This document shows positions 34,804-43,373 of a stretch of DNA of 64,000 nt, one piece after another. The DNA is taken from the NCBI RefSeq assembly GCF_000761485.1, contig NZ_JPMX01000127.1, forward strand, positions 1 to 64,000, in the 5' to 3' direction. This DNA is from Modestobacter caceresii (GTDB lineage Bacteria > Actinomycetota > Actinomycetes > Mycobacteriales > Geodermatophilaceae). How positions within the stretch are numbered: position 1 is the stretch's first letter; each line of letters starts with the position of its first letter. The translations under genes were made by a program, and so were the position numbers. The notes beneath the pieces are model-generated. The model was not told the origin of the DNA and did not search any database. It saw only the letters and a list, made by a program, of their open reading frames with translations.

Positions 34804-35823
34804 TCAGCGGCGGGACCGGGCGGCCCGGGCGGTGCGGTAGGCGTCCAGGTGGGCACGGCCGGCGGCCGACCACTCCCGCGCGCCGAGGTCGGGGCGCGCT
34901 GCTGCACCACCTGCCCGCCGGGCGGTGACGGCGGCGACCAGGTCCTCCCCGGTCAGCGGACCGTCGTAGCGGAACACCCAGCCGGGGCCGACCTCATCGG
35001 CGAGCAGGCGGTTGACCTCGTTGTCCGGGACCAGGACCGGGCGGTCGAGGGAGAGGGCGGCCAGCGCACCACCGGAGTTGTGCATCTCCCGATAGGGCAG
35101 CACGACGAGCTCGGCCCGGCCGATCTCCCGGACCAGCTCCGCGTCGTCGAGGAACTCCAGGTGGAGCGAGACCCGGGGATCGGCGGCCGCAGCCTCGTGC
35201 AGCTCGTCGGCCAGCTCGTCGGACGAGGGCCGGCCGGCCACCCGCAGCGTCCACCCCGGTTGCCCGGTGGCGGTCTCCACGAACGCGTCGAGCAGGCCGG
35301 TGACGCCCTTGTAGCGGCGCACCAGGCCGACGAAGGCGAGGTGGCCGGGCTCCGGCGCCGGCTCCGGGTGGCGGAGGAACCAGTCCCGGTAGTGGCCGTG
35401 GACGATGGTGACCGAACTGGCCCCCGGGGGGGCCGGCGTGGTCGCGTTGAGCTTGATCCACAGCGTCGTCCAGCACTCGGCCAGCCGCAGCAGCACCACC
35501 TCCCGACGCGAGATCCCCTCCGGCAGGTGGAGGTTGTGCAGGGTGCGGACCAGCGGGGTGCGGAGCAGTCGCAGCCGCAGGAGCAGGAGCACGAACAGCA
35601 GTTGGCGCACGGCCTTCTTCAGTGGTGAGTGGCCCGACACCAGGATCTCGGGCCAGTGCACGTGGAAGACGTCGTACCGGGACAGGAGCGCACGTCGCCA
35701 GCTGAAGGTGCGCAGCCGGGCGCCGGGCTGGGCGGTGATGCTGGCGGCGAGGAGGACCAGGTACGGGTTGGTCGTCGGCCGTGGGGTCGGGAAGGACTGC
35801 AGCACGACCAGGGGACGGGTCAC
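34804..35823 (-). CDS. GT4-like glycosyltransferase (glucuronosyl/mannosyl type)
   Basis: 339 aa from GTG 35823. N-terminal VLQSFPTPRPTTNPYLVLL and FHVHWPEILVSG, then TLHNLHLPEG, and C-terminal FVGLVRRYKGVTGLLDAF, ELVVLPYREMHNSGGALAALSL and RPVLVPDNEVNR, a pattern shared with GumK-like and beta-1,4-mannosyltransferase-like GT-B enzymes. Transcribed opposite to both neighbours; its stop is 7 bp from the end of the converging GT2 gene. Divergent from the next GT4, sharing a palindrome-bearing 68-bp promoter region. Confidence 0.85.
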   Translation of the reverse strand: MTRPLVVLQSFPTPRPTTNPYLVLLAASITAQPGARLRTFSWRRALLSRYDVFHVHWPEILVSGHSPLKKAVRQLLFVLLLLRLRLLRTPLVRTLHNLHLPEGISRREVVLLRLAECWTTLWIKLNATTPAPPGASSVTIVHGHYRDWFLRHPEPAPEPGHLAFVGLVRRYKGVTGLLDAFVETATGQPGWTLRVAGRPSSDELADELHEAAAADPRVSLHLEFLDDAELVREIGRAELVVLPYREMHNSGGALAALSLDRPVLVPDNEVNRLLADEVGPGWVFRYDGPLTGEDLVAAVTARRAGGAAARPDLGAREWSAAGRAHLDAYRTARAARSRR

Positions 35824-35844
35824 GCGTGGGGCTCCTCTTGTCTG

Positions 35845-35872
35845 CTGGGCTGCCCGAGCGGGTGCAGCCCAG
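35845..35872. promoter_or_regulatory. Inverted repeat between divergent glycosyltransferase genes
   Basis: CTGGGCTGC (35845-35853) and GCAGCCCAG (35864-35872), exact 9-bp arms, 10-nt spacer. It sits midway between the two starts and could be an operator for both. GATAGT at 35876-35881 is a possible rightward -10. Confidence 0.4.
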
Positions 35873-35891
35873 GGCGATAGTGTCCCGGATC

Positions 35892-36977
35892 GTGAGACGG
35901 GCCCGGTACGACTGCGTCCGGCTGTACGACAGCATCCGGACGGCGCACCTGGAACGGGCGCACGAACAGGTGCCGGCGACCATCGTGTTCCGCACCCGTC
36001 GCTACGACTTCGACGCCGCGCTTGCGCAGGGCCTCGACCTGGTGCCCGGTGGCGCGCTGTCCATGGCGGTCACGCTGGCGCGCTCGCGGGTGTCGGTCCT
36101 CGAGGTCAACGAGCCGCTCATGCAGTCGGGGCTGGCTCGCTCGGCGCTGGCGGTCCTCACGGTGCGTGCGGCGGCGGCGGTGCGACGTCGACCGGTGCGG
36201 GTGGTCAGCTACGCGATCGAGAACCGGGATCCCTTCACCGGCCCGCCCCCTGGCGGACGGCTGCGCAGCCGGGTGCGGCGCTCGGCGGAGGTGCGCGCGT
36301 CCCGGTTCGTGGCCGGTCGACTGGACCGGCTGGCCTTCGGCACCGCCGACGCGCAGACGCTGTACGAGTCCGTCCTGGGGCACCGGCTGGCCGGCACGAC
36401 GACGCGGCTCGTGCCGGCGCTCCCGGCGCCGTGCGGCTGCACCGCGGCGGACCGGGAGCCCGACGGGGTGCTGTTCCTCGGTGCCCTCGACGAGCGCAAG
36501 GGCGTACCGCTGCTGCTGGCGGCCTGGCCGCACGTCCTCCGCGCGCACCCATCGGCGCGGCTCACCGTCGTCGGCAAGGGCCCGCTGGAGCCGGCGGTCC
36601 GGGAGCTGGCGGGAGCCGACGACCGGGTCCGGCTGGTCGTGGACCCACCGCGTCCCGAGGTGCACGCCGTCCTGCGCCGGGCGGCGGTGCTGGTGCTGCT
36701 CTCCCAGCCGCGGCCGACCTGGCGTGAGCAGGTGGGCCTGCCGCTGGTGGAGGCCCTGGCCCACGGGGTCGCCGTGGTCGCCACCGAGGAGACCGGTCTG
36801 CGCAACTGGCTGTCCGAACACGGGCACACCGTGCTGCCCCCCGGGGCCTCGCCCGCCGAGGTCGCTGCGGCGGTCGCCGGGGCGCTGGTGACCAGGCGCT
36901 CCACGGCCTCCGTGCTGGCCGACCTGCCGGCCGTGGACGGCCGGCTCGCCGCCGACCGCTGGCTCACCGGCGACTGA
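35892..36977 (+). CDS. GT4 glycosyltransferase
   Basis: 361 aa from GTG 35892; GTG 35880 is an equally possible start four codons upstream. The N-terminal half is divergent, with VLEVNEPLMQSGLARSAL; the C-terminal GT-B half has GVLFLGALDERKGVPLLLAAW, LTVVGKGPLEPAV, LVVDPPRPEVHAVLRRA and E-x7-E in REQVGLPLVEALAHG. A possible -10 lies about 10 nt upstream, so the message may be leaderless or nearly so. Donor unknown. Confidence 0.85.
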   Translation: MRRARYDCVRLYDSIRTAHLERAHEQVPATIVFRTRRYDFDAALAQGLDLVPGGALSMAVTLARSRVSVLEVNEPLMQSGLARSALAVLTVRAAAAVRRRPVRVVSYAIENRDPFTGPPPGGRLRSRVRRSAEVRASRFVAGRLDRLAFGTADAQTLYESVLGHRLAGTTTRLVPALPAPCGCTAADREPDGVLFLGALDERKGVPLLLAAWPHVLRAHPSARLTVVGKGPLEPAVRELAGADDRVRLVVDPPRPEVHAVLRRAAVLVLLSQPRPTWREQVGLPLVEALAHGVAVVATEETGLRNWLSEHGHTVLPPGASPAEVAAAVAGALVTRRSTASVLADLPAVDGRLAADRWLTGD

Positions 36978-37022
36978 GCGACCGGCCCGACCGTGCGGGT
37001 GTCCGGTGGGTCGGGGCACGGA

Positions 37023-38048
37023 TCAGCCCACCAGGTCGGTGAGGTGGCGGCACATCGTCGTGGTGGTGAACCCGGCCAGCACGTGCCGGCGCGCCGCCCG
37101 ACCCATCTCGGCGGCCCGCTCCCGGTCTTCCAGCAGTTCGAGCACGGCAGCGGCCATCTGCTCGGGGCGCTGCGGCGGCACCAGGAGGCCGGTCACGCCG
37201 TCACGTACGTAGTCCGCCATCCCCGGCGTGGCGCAGGCGACGACCGGGCGGCCGACCGACATCCCCTCCAGGGCGACGGTCATGCCCGACGCGTGCAGGT
37301 TGGGTCGCGTGGCCACGGCGACCAGGCTGGCCGAGGCGTACAGGTCGCGGGCCTGGGCGTGCGGGATGAAGTCGACCTTCCGGACGCCGGCCGGCGGGGT
37401 CAGCGTGCTGCGGGACTGCACGATGCACTCCACGTCCGGCCGGCTGCGACGGACGAGCTCCAGCGCGGCGAACAGGGTGGCCGGGTCCCGGTCCCGGTCA
37501 CCGCCCACGCTGACCACGCGGGGCACGGCGGGAGGCGGGGCGTCCGAGCGGTAGAACTGCTCGTCGATCCCGAACGGGAGGAAGTGCACCGGTGGGCCGT
37601 CGGCTCCGATCCAGTCGCGCACCGCGTCGACCTGCGGGCGGCTGAGGCACCAGAGCCCGTTCAGCGCGCGCAGCACCCGGCGCTGCCGGGCCAGGACGGC
37701 GGAGGCCGGGTCGCACGCGAGCTGGTCGGTGGCCCAGATGACCCCGCTGAACAGCCGGCGGCCGGGGCGCCCGGCCAGCAGGTGCGCGGCGGTCACCTCG
37801 TCCCAGCTCAGGGCCACGTCGGCGGCCCCCCGGCGACGGGTCGCCGGCAGGCCCAGCCGGAGCAGCCCGCGCTGCCAGCGGGAGGGTCCGGGCAGGTCGA
37901 GCGCCTCGGCGTCCCGGTCGCCGCTGCGCAGGTGCTCCAGCCCGTAGGGCCAGTCGCCGGGGACGGGGCTCTCCCGGTCCCGCTCCGCCCAGCGGGCGAC
38001 ACCGCGGCCCTCGGGGAAGGCGACCACGAGTCGCCCGGTGCTGGTCAC
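37023..38048 (-). CDS. GT4 glycosyltransferase
   Basis: 341 aa from GTG 38048, whose GTGA overlaps the stop of the upstream Wzy-type gene, so the two are translationally coupled. GT-B motifs: VALSWDEVTAAHLLAG, WCLSRPQVDAVRDW, FLPFGIDEQFYRS, VVSVGGDRDRDPATLFAAL and SGMTVALEGMSVGRPVVA (E-x-type catalytic loop), then ELLEDRERAAEMG. Probably adds one sugar of the repeat unit. Confidence 0.88.
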   Translation of the reverse strand: MTSTGRLVVAFPEGRGVARWAERDRESPVPGDWPYGLEHLRSGDRDAEALDLPGPSRWQRGLLRLGLPATRRRGAADVALSWDEVTAAHLLAGRPGRRLFSGVIWATDQLACDPASAVLARQRRVLRALNGLWCLSRPQVDAVRDWIGADGPPVHFLPFGIDEQFYRSDAPPPAVPRVVSVGGDRDRDPATLFAALELVRRSRPDVECIVQSRSTLTPPAGVRKVDFIPHAQARDLYASASLVAVATRPNLHASGMTVALEGMSVGRPVVACATPGMADYVRDGVTGLLVPPQRPEQMAAAVLELLEDRERAAEMGRAARRHVLAGFTTTTMCRHLTDLVG

Positions 38049-40402
38049 GCGCGTGCCGCCGCGAGGACGGGCCGCGGCGTGGCGGCGGCACCGGCCGGTC
38101 CACGGGACGGCGGCCGGGCGCGGTCGACGGCGGGCAGGAGGAGGAGTCCCACGGTCAGTGCCACCTCGGGGATGTTGGAGGGGAGCGGGCCGAAGGCCAG
38201 GTCCCACAGGCTGAGCAGGGCCAGGAAGCACAGCAGCGCCGGTGCCCGGCGGCGGCTGAGGGCGACGGTGAGGCCGGCGACGACCGCGACCCCCAGGGCG
38301 AGCCCGAGGAGGAGGCCGGGGACGCCGAGGTTGGTCCACAGGTCGGCGAGGATGGAGTGCAGCTCGAATCGGCCGGCCAGGAGGTAGTTCTCGATGTAGT
38401 TGTCGGCGCTGGGGACGTGCGCCACGGCGAACCCCTCCTTGACGGTGAGCACGTCCCCGCCGGTCGGGACGACGCCCAGCCCGAAGCCGAGCGGCTCGTC
38501 GCGCATCAGCGCCCAGGTGCCGGTCCACTCCGGTCGCCCACCGATCAGCAGCGAGCCGCTCTCCTGCACCTGGGTGACCGAGCGGGCCTGCACCTCGGCG
38601 CCGAGCGCGCCCGAGGTGAGCAGCCGCGTGGCCACCTGGTAGCCGCCCACGCCCAGGACGGTCAGCGCGACTGCGGTGAGCACCGGACGGCCCGCGCGTC
38701 CGGGTGCGCCCGGCGGCCGGTCGGTGTGCAGCTGCCAGGCCACCAGCGCCATCGCGGCCGCGCAGAAGGCGAAGGCGCTGCGGGCGTCGTGGGTGATGTC
38801 GACAGCGGCCAGCACGATGAGCCCGGCCAGGCCGAGTGCGTGCCGCCCGGAGGCGAGGGCCAGGGAGAGCACCAGGATGGTCAGCGGGAGGGCGAGCTCG
38901 AACTTCCAGGCGTTGGGGGACTCGGCCGCGCGGGCGAGCCCGGAGGCGAGCATGCCGCTGCCGAACGCGACGCCCAGCCAGGGCAGTGGGAGGACCGTCC
39001 GGGCCCAGGCGACGAGGCCGATCGTGCCGGCGGCGCCGAGGACCATCGTCGAGCTGATCAGCGCCTCGCGGCCGTCGATCGCGTGGTCGAGGGACGACCG
39101 GGCGGCCAGCAGGGCACCGGAGGCAACGGCGACCAGCGTGAGCCCGCCCAGCGCGGTGGCTCCCCGGTACTGCCGCAGCGCCGGGAGCCAGACCGGCAGC
39201 AGCAGCAGGGTGACCAGGAAGCTCATCGTGATCCCGGTGGGCAGCGCGGGATCGAGTCCGCACAGCGCCAGCGCGCCCACGGCGGTCGCCCGGGCGAACG
39301 CCGTCCCGGTCGACGGCCCGCCGCCACCGGCGCGCCAGACCGGCCCGGGGCGCAGCACGTCCCAGAGCCGGCCGAGGTGCCCGGGTGTGCGGCCGGGCAG
39401 CTCGTCGAGGACGACGCCGAGCAGCCGGGCCGGGGAGCGGTCGACCCGGTCGGCGACCTCGTCGAACCGGTCGCGGGAGGTCCGGCGGACGTCGAGCAGG
39501 ACGACGACGGCGTCCGCCGCGGTTGCCCCGGCCAGATCGTCCGGACCGTCGGCGGCAACGGCCGGCACCCCTGCCGCCACGAGTTCAGCGACCAGCCCTC
39601 GAGCAGCGGAGTGCACCGGACCGGGTCGTGCGGTGCCGGCGACCAGCAACCGGGCGCCGGGGGGCAGCGGGGCGGACACCAGCCAGCCGAGGCGCTCGAC
39701 CTCGCGCTGCCGCCGCGCCGCCGACGCGGCGGAGGGACGGCGCCTGCGGTGACCGAGCCGGCCCAGCACGGGCACCGGGCCCAGGTCGCCCGGTCCGCGG
39801 ACCGGGCGACGGGCGAGCGAGCCGAGGCCGATGGCCAGGGTGGCGGCCGTGCTGCCGGCCAGCAGGCCGAGGGCGGCGCGGTACCTGGTGTCCGGGGAGG
39901 AGGCGAACCGCGGCTCGACGGCCGGCGTGACGGTGGTGAGGGAGAGCGTGCCCGCGGGACCGCTCCCGCCGGTCAGCTCGCTCGCCGCCGCCTGGAGTGA
40001 GGCCCCGACGGCCGCGGTGACCCGGCGAGCGGTCCCGGGGTCGCCGGCGGAGACCGTGACCGTGAGGGTCGCCGCCTCCTCGGGGACGGTCACCGAGACG
40101 TCCCGGGCGAGCGCTCCCGGCGTCGTCGGCAGGTCGAGCTCTGCGATCACCGGCTGCAGGACGACGGCGGAGCCGGCGAGCTGGACCAGGGAGGGCAGCA
40201 CCTCCTGGCGGACCAGGGAGCCCGTCGCGAGGTCACCGCTGTCGACGGCCCGGGTCACTCCCACGAAGAGCACCGTCCGGGCCTCGAACCGCGGGGCAGC
40301 GGTCATCGCCACGGCGACGGACAGCAGGGCGCCGACCAGTCCTGCGGCAGCCACCCAGTGCCAGCGCCGCAGCACGGCAGCGAGGTGGTCGCTGGGGTCC
40401 AC
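38045..40402 (-). CDS. Fusion of Wzz-like chain-length domain, degenerate BY-kinase-like domain and Wzy/O-antigen-ligase-like polymerase
   Basis: 785 aa from GTG 40402, selected because GAGGAG lies 8 nt upstream. Residues 1-200 are Wzz-like: RRWHWVAAAGLVGALLSV helix, periplasmic alpha/beta region, second helix 176-195. Residues 251-336 look like a tyrosine-kinase P-loop domain that has lost its Walker A lysine (RLLVAGTARPGPVHSAARGL) but keeps the LLGVVLDELPG-type strand. From about 370 on there are 10-12 helices with the large extracytoplasmic loop of O-antigen ligase/polymerases (VPSADNYIENYLLAGRFEL). It would combine polymerisation and length control. Divergent from the Wzz/BY-kinase gene. 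Confidence 0.85.
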   Translation of the reverse strand: MDPSDHLAAVLRRWHWVAAAGLVGALLSVAVAMTAAPRFEARTVLFVGVTRAVDSGDLATGSLVRQEVLPSLVQLAGSAVVLQPVIAELDLPTTPGALARDVSVTVPEEAATLTVTVSAGDPGTARRVTAAVGASLQAAASELTGGSGPAGTLSLTTVTPAVEPRFASSPDTRYRAALGLLAGSTAATLAIGLGSLARRPVRGPGDLGPVPVLGRLGHRRRRPSAASAARRQREVERLGWLVSAPLPPGARLLVAGTARPGPVHSAARGLVAELVAAGVPAVAADGPDDLAGATAADAVVVLLDVRRTSRDRFDEVADRVDRSPARLLGVVLDELPGRTPGHLGRLWDVLRPGPVWRAGGGGPSTGTAFARATAVGALALCGLDPALPTGITMSFLVTLLLLPVWLPALRQYRGATALGGLTLVAVASGALLAARSSLDHAIDGREALISSTMVLGAAGTIGLVAWARTVLPLPWLGVAFGSGMLASGLARAAESPNAWKFELALPLTILVLSLALASGRHALGLAGLIVLAAVDITHDARSAFAFCAAAMALVAWQLHTDRPPGAPGRAGRPVLTAVALTVLGVGGYQVATRLLTSGALGAEVQARSVTQVQESGSLLIGGRPEWTGTWALMRDEPLGFGLGVVPTGGDVLTVKEGFAVAHVPSADNYIENYLLAGRFELHSILADLWTNLGVPGLLLGLALGVAVVAGLTVALSRRRAPALLCFLALLSLWDLAFGPLPSNIPEVALTVGLLLLPAVDRARPPSRGPAGAAATPRPVLAAARA

Positions 40403-40643
40403 GGGGCGGTCTCCTCGATCGGGTTGCGCCCATCGTGCCTGCTCAGCGGCCAGAGACCGCCCCTGCGCGGGCAGATCGGGGGCAGCCGTGACCCGTTCGG
40501 GTGGGGGCACCCGCCGGCCGGCCACCGGAGGCCGACAGGTCGGTGAGACTGGCTGCACGGGGCGCCGCTGCCTCGGGGCGGGACCGATCGCCGTCCGGGT
40601 GCGGACGTCGGGTCGGCCCGGACACCACCGAGAGAGGACGGCG
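40403..40643. promoter_or_regulatory. 241-bp divergent regulatory region of the two Wzz-type genes
   Basis: No gene. It contains a variant of the shared 29-bp element (CTGCGCG, then ATCGGGGG, about 40466-40487) and GGGTG-N4-CACCC at 40499-40512. Both motif types also precede tagD, which suggests common control. GAGAGGA before 40644 is the ribosome binding site of the rightward gene. Confidence 0.45.
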
Positions 40644-42152
40644 ATGGGGCTCCGCGCGAACATCGACACCGCACGCAGGCGCTGGCGCTGGGTGGTCGGA
40701 CTGTCGCTCGCCGGGGTCCTGGTCGCGGCAGCTCTGGTGTCCACCTCGGCGCCCACCTACCGGGCCAGCGCCAGCGTCTTCTTCTCCCTGGACTTCGGCG
40801 GCTCGGCCAGCGATCTGGTGCAGGGCTCCACCTATGCGCAGAACCAGGTCACCTCCTTCGCCGCCCTCGCGACGACACCGGCCGTGCTGCAGTCGGTCGT
40901 CGACGAGCTGGACCCGGGCAGCACCGCCACGGCCCTGGCGACCCGCGTCTCGGCGCAGGCCCCGACCGACACGGTGCTGGTCGAGGTCACGGCGACCGAC
41001 GGGTCCGCGGCCGGCGCTGCGCGGATCGCCAACGCCGTCGCCGAGTCCCTCGGCCGCCAGGTGGAGGCGCTGGCCCCCACCGGCGCGGACGGCGAACCGA
41101 ACATCGAGGCGACGACCGTGACGCCCGCCGAGGCCCCGGCCTCCGCAGCCACCCCGCGGGTGGTCCTCACCCTCGTGGCCGGGCTGCTGGTCGGACTGCT
41201 GCTCGGCATCGGCTGTGCCTTCGCCCGTGAGACGCTCGACAACCGGGTGCGGGACGTCGCCGCGCTGGCCCGGGTGACCCCGCTGCCGGTGCTCGGGCTG
41301 ATCGGCCGGCGTCGCGCCGGGGACGGTCGGCCGGTCGTCGTCGAGGCCGCTCCGCTGGACCCGCAGGCGGAGTTCTACCGGCAGCTGCGCACCAACCTGG
41401 GCTTCCTCGAGGTGTCCGCCGAGCGGGAGCCCGGTGACCGGCGGCTCTCGGTGATCGCGGTGACCTCCTCGGTGCCCGGCGAGGGCAAGTCCACCGTGAC
41501 CGCCAACCTCGCAGCGGCGCTCGCCGAAGGCGGGGCCCGGGTGCTCCTCGTCGACGCCGACCTCCGCCGTCCGACCCAGGCGGCCATGCTGGGCCTGGAA
41601 GGCGCAGCCGGCCTGACCACCGTGCTGCGGGGCGGGGCCGAGCTGGCGGACGTCGTCCAGGACTGGGGCAGCTCGGGGCTGCAGGTGCTGGCCTCCGGGG
41701 CCTGCCCGCCGAACCCCGGTGAGCTGCTCAGCTCCCCGGCGATGGGCCGGTTCCTGACCCAGCAGCGGGCGGCCTGGGACTTCGTCGTCATCGACACACC
41801 GCCGCTGCTGCCCGTGGCAGACGCGGCGATCCTGTCGCGGCTGGTCGACGGCACCCTCGTGGTCGCCAATGCCCGGCTGGTGCGCCGACACCAGCTGGCA
41901 GAGGCACTGACCGGACTGGCCCAGGTCGGTGCGCACCAGCTCGGGATCGTGCTGAACATGGTGGACCGCGAGGACTCCGCCTACGACTACCGGACCGATC
42001 GGCTGCCGGGCCAGGCCCGCCGGCGGCCCTGGCGGCGCCGTCCCCGGGCCGTCCCGCCGACCGCCGCGGCCCGGCACGCGCCGCCCACCCGAGTCCTGGC
42101 GCGCGACGAGGTGCCGGCGCCGCGCGGGGCGCCGAGCCGCAGCGCCCGATGA
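40644..42152 (+). CDS. Wzz/BY-kinase: chain-length regulator fused to tyrosine autokinase domain
   Basis: 502 aa from ATG 40644. Wzz domain with helices at about 16-33 and 172-192, then a cytoplasmic P-loop kinase: Walker A SSVPGEGKST (275-284), Walker A' LLVDADLRRP (301-310) and Walker B VVIDTPP (381-387). In family members autophosphorylation of a C-terminal tyrosine cluster controls polymer length. Here the tail has only the pair in YDYRTDR (about 449-455) and is otherwise Arg/Pro/Ala-rich, so the usual cluster is missing. A cognate phosphatase gene overlaps the stop by ATGA. Confidence 0.93.
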   Translation: MGLRANIDTARRRWRWVVGLSLAGVLVAAALVSTSAPTYRASASVFFSLDFGGSASDLVQGSTYAQNQVTSFAALATTPAVLQSVVDELDPGSTATALATRVSAQAPTDTVLVEVTATDGSAAGAARIANAVAESLGRQVEALAPTGADGEPNIEATTVTPAEAPASAATPRVVLTLVAGLLVGLLLGIGCAFARETLDNRVRDVAALARVTPLPVLGLIGRRRAGDGRPVVVEAAPLDPQAEFYRQLRTNLGFLEVSAEREPGDRRLSVIAVTSSVPGEGKSTVTANLAAALAEGGARVLLVDADLRRPTQAAMLGLEGAAGLTTVLRGGAELADVVQDWGSSGLQVLASGACPPNPGELLSSPAMGRFLTQQRAAWDFVVIDTPPLLPVADAAILSRLVDGTLVVANARLVRRHQLAEALTGLAQVGAHQLGIVLNMVDREDSAYDYRTDRLPGQARRRPWRRRPRAVPPTAAARHAPPTRVLARDEVPAPRGAPSRSAR

Positions 42153-42715
42153 CCGCCCCGCCCCGGCCGTGGGCCGTGCTGGTGGTCTGCACCGGCAACA
42201 TCTGCCGTTCCCCGGCGGCGGAGGCGCTGCTCACCGCTGCCTGGCGGGACACCCCGGGGGTGGCCGCCTCCAGCGCGGGACTGCACGCCCGGGTGGGGGA
42301 GCCGATGGCGGCGCCGATGGCCGAGCTGCTCGACGTCCCGTTGCCCGGCTCCCGCGCCCGCCAGCTCACCCCCTCGATGGTCCGGCAGTCGGACCTGGTG
42401 CTCACCATGACCCGCGATCAGCGGGCCCGGGTGGTCACGGCGGAGCCCTCGGCGGTACGCCGCACCTTCACGCTGCGTGAGTTCGTCGAGCTCGCGGAGC
42501 TGGCGGTGGTCGACCTGGACCCCGCGCTGGACGGTGCGGACGTGCAGCGGCGGACGGCGCTCGTCCGGGCGGCGCCGCGGTTCCGGGGTCGGCGCACCGC
42601 CGACCCGGAGGACGACATCGCCGACCCCTACGGGCGCGACAGGAAGGCTTACGAGACGGCGATGTCCGAGGTCGACGAGGCGATCGGCCGGTTGGTGAGG
42701 GCCTTCGGCGGCTGA
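42149..42715 (+). CDS. Low-molecular-weight protein-tyrosine phosphatase
   Basis: 188 aa, longer than the usual ~150. Active-site loop CTGNICRS with nucleophile C14 and R20, and the DPYGR general-acid loop near residue 159. Coupled (ATGA) to the BY-kinase, its expected substrate; cycles of phosphorylation set polysaccharide chain length. A hairpin 42 bp after the stop ends the pair. Confidence 0.95.
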   Translation: MTAPPRPWAVLVVCTGNICRSPAAEALLTAAWRDTPGVAASSAGLHARVGEPMAAPMAELLDVPLPGSRARQLTPSMVRQSDLVLTMTRDQRARVVTAEPSAVRRTFTLREFVELAELAVVDLDPALDGADVQRRTALVRAAPRFRGRRTADPEDDIADPYGRDRKAYETAMSEVDEAIGRLVRAFGG

Positions 42716-42757
42716 GTCGGAGCCGTGCCCGGCGACGGGTCGACGGCCGTGGGCCGG

Positions 42758-42781
42758 GCGTCCTGCAGACCGTCAGGACGC
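42758..42781 (+). terminator. Hairpin after the kinase/phosphatase operon
   Basis: GCGTCCTG (42758-42765) pairs with CAGGACGC (42774-42781), 8-nt loop. Moderate strength; partly overlaps the following conserved element. Confidence 0.5.
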
Positions 42782-42828
42782 CGCTGCGCGATCGGGGGAA
42801 GCTCGCTCCCCGACCGGGTGAACCACCC
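42777..42828. promoter_or_regulatory. 29-bp conserved element, copy 2, plus GGGTG-N3-CACCC site upstream of tagD
   Basis: 42777-42805 matches 22474-22502 at 25/29 positions (core CGCGATCGGGGGA). GGGTGAACCACCC at 42816-42828 matches 20731-20743 at 12/13. TAGCGT at about 42862 is a possible -10 for tagD. Confidence 0.5.
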
Positions 42829-42896
42829 TGGCGATCGTCACTCTCCGCGCTCGCCGCGCCGTAGCGTCGTCCTCGCCATCACCTAGGGGGAACACA

Positions 42897-43373
42897 GTGA
42901 CTGTCATCGGCTACGCACCGGGTGCCTACGACCTCTTCCACATCGGGCACCTCAACATCCTCAAGCACGCTGCGGCGCACTGCGACCGGCTCATCGCCGG
43001 CGTCGTCTCCGACGAGATGCTGGTGCTGACCAAGGGCCGCGCCCCGGTGGTCCCGCTCACCGAGCGCATGGAGATCGTGCGCAACCTGAGCATGGTCGAC
43101 GGGGTGCACGCCGAGGTGCTCCCCGAGAAGCTGGACACCTGGCGCGAGGTCGGCTTCGACGTGATCTTCAAGGGCGACGACTGGCGTGGCACCGAGAAGG
43201 GACGCCGGCTGGAGTCGGACTTCGCCGCGGTCGGTGTGGAGGTGCGCTACTTCCCTTACACGGCGCACACCTCCAGCACGATCCTCCGCCGCGCCCTGTC
43301 TGTGATCGAGGGTCAGAGCCGGCAGGCGGAACGCGACACGTCGCCGGTCCGCCGGGTCGGCGTCGGCCGATGA
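42897..43373 (+). CDS. TagD-like cytidylyltransferase (glycerol-3-phosphate type)
   Basis: 158 aa from GTG 42897 with AGGGGG 6-7 nt upstream. Nucleotidyltransferase HIGH-type motif YDLFHIGHLNIL (HIGH at 15-18) and the second motif in YTAHTSSTILRR (about 122-133), where TagD has RTxGxSTT. It would make a CDP-activated polyol such as CDP-glycerol. Coupled by ATGA to a deacetylase gene. With the CDP-alcohol transferase at 23925 it could supply a phospho-alcohol decoration of the polymer (inference). Confidence 0.88.
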   Translation: MTVIGYAPGAYDLFHIGHLNILKHAAAHCDRLIAGVVSDEMLVLTKGRAPVVPLTERMEIVRNLSMVDGVHAEVLPEKLDTWREVGFDVIFKGDDWRGTEKGRRLESDFAAVGVEVRYFPYTAHTSSTILRRALSVIEGQSRQAERDTSPVRRVGVGR

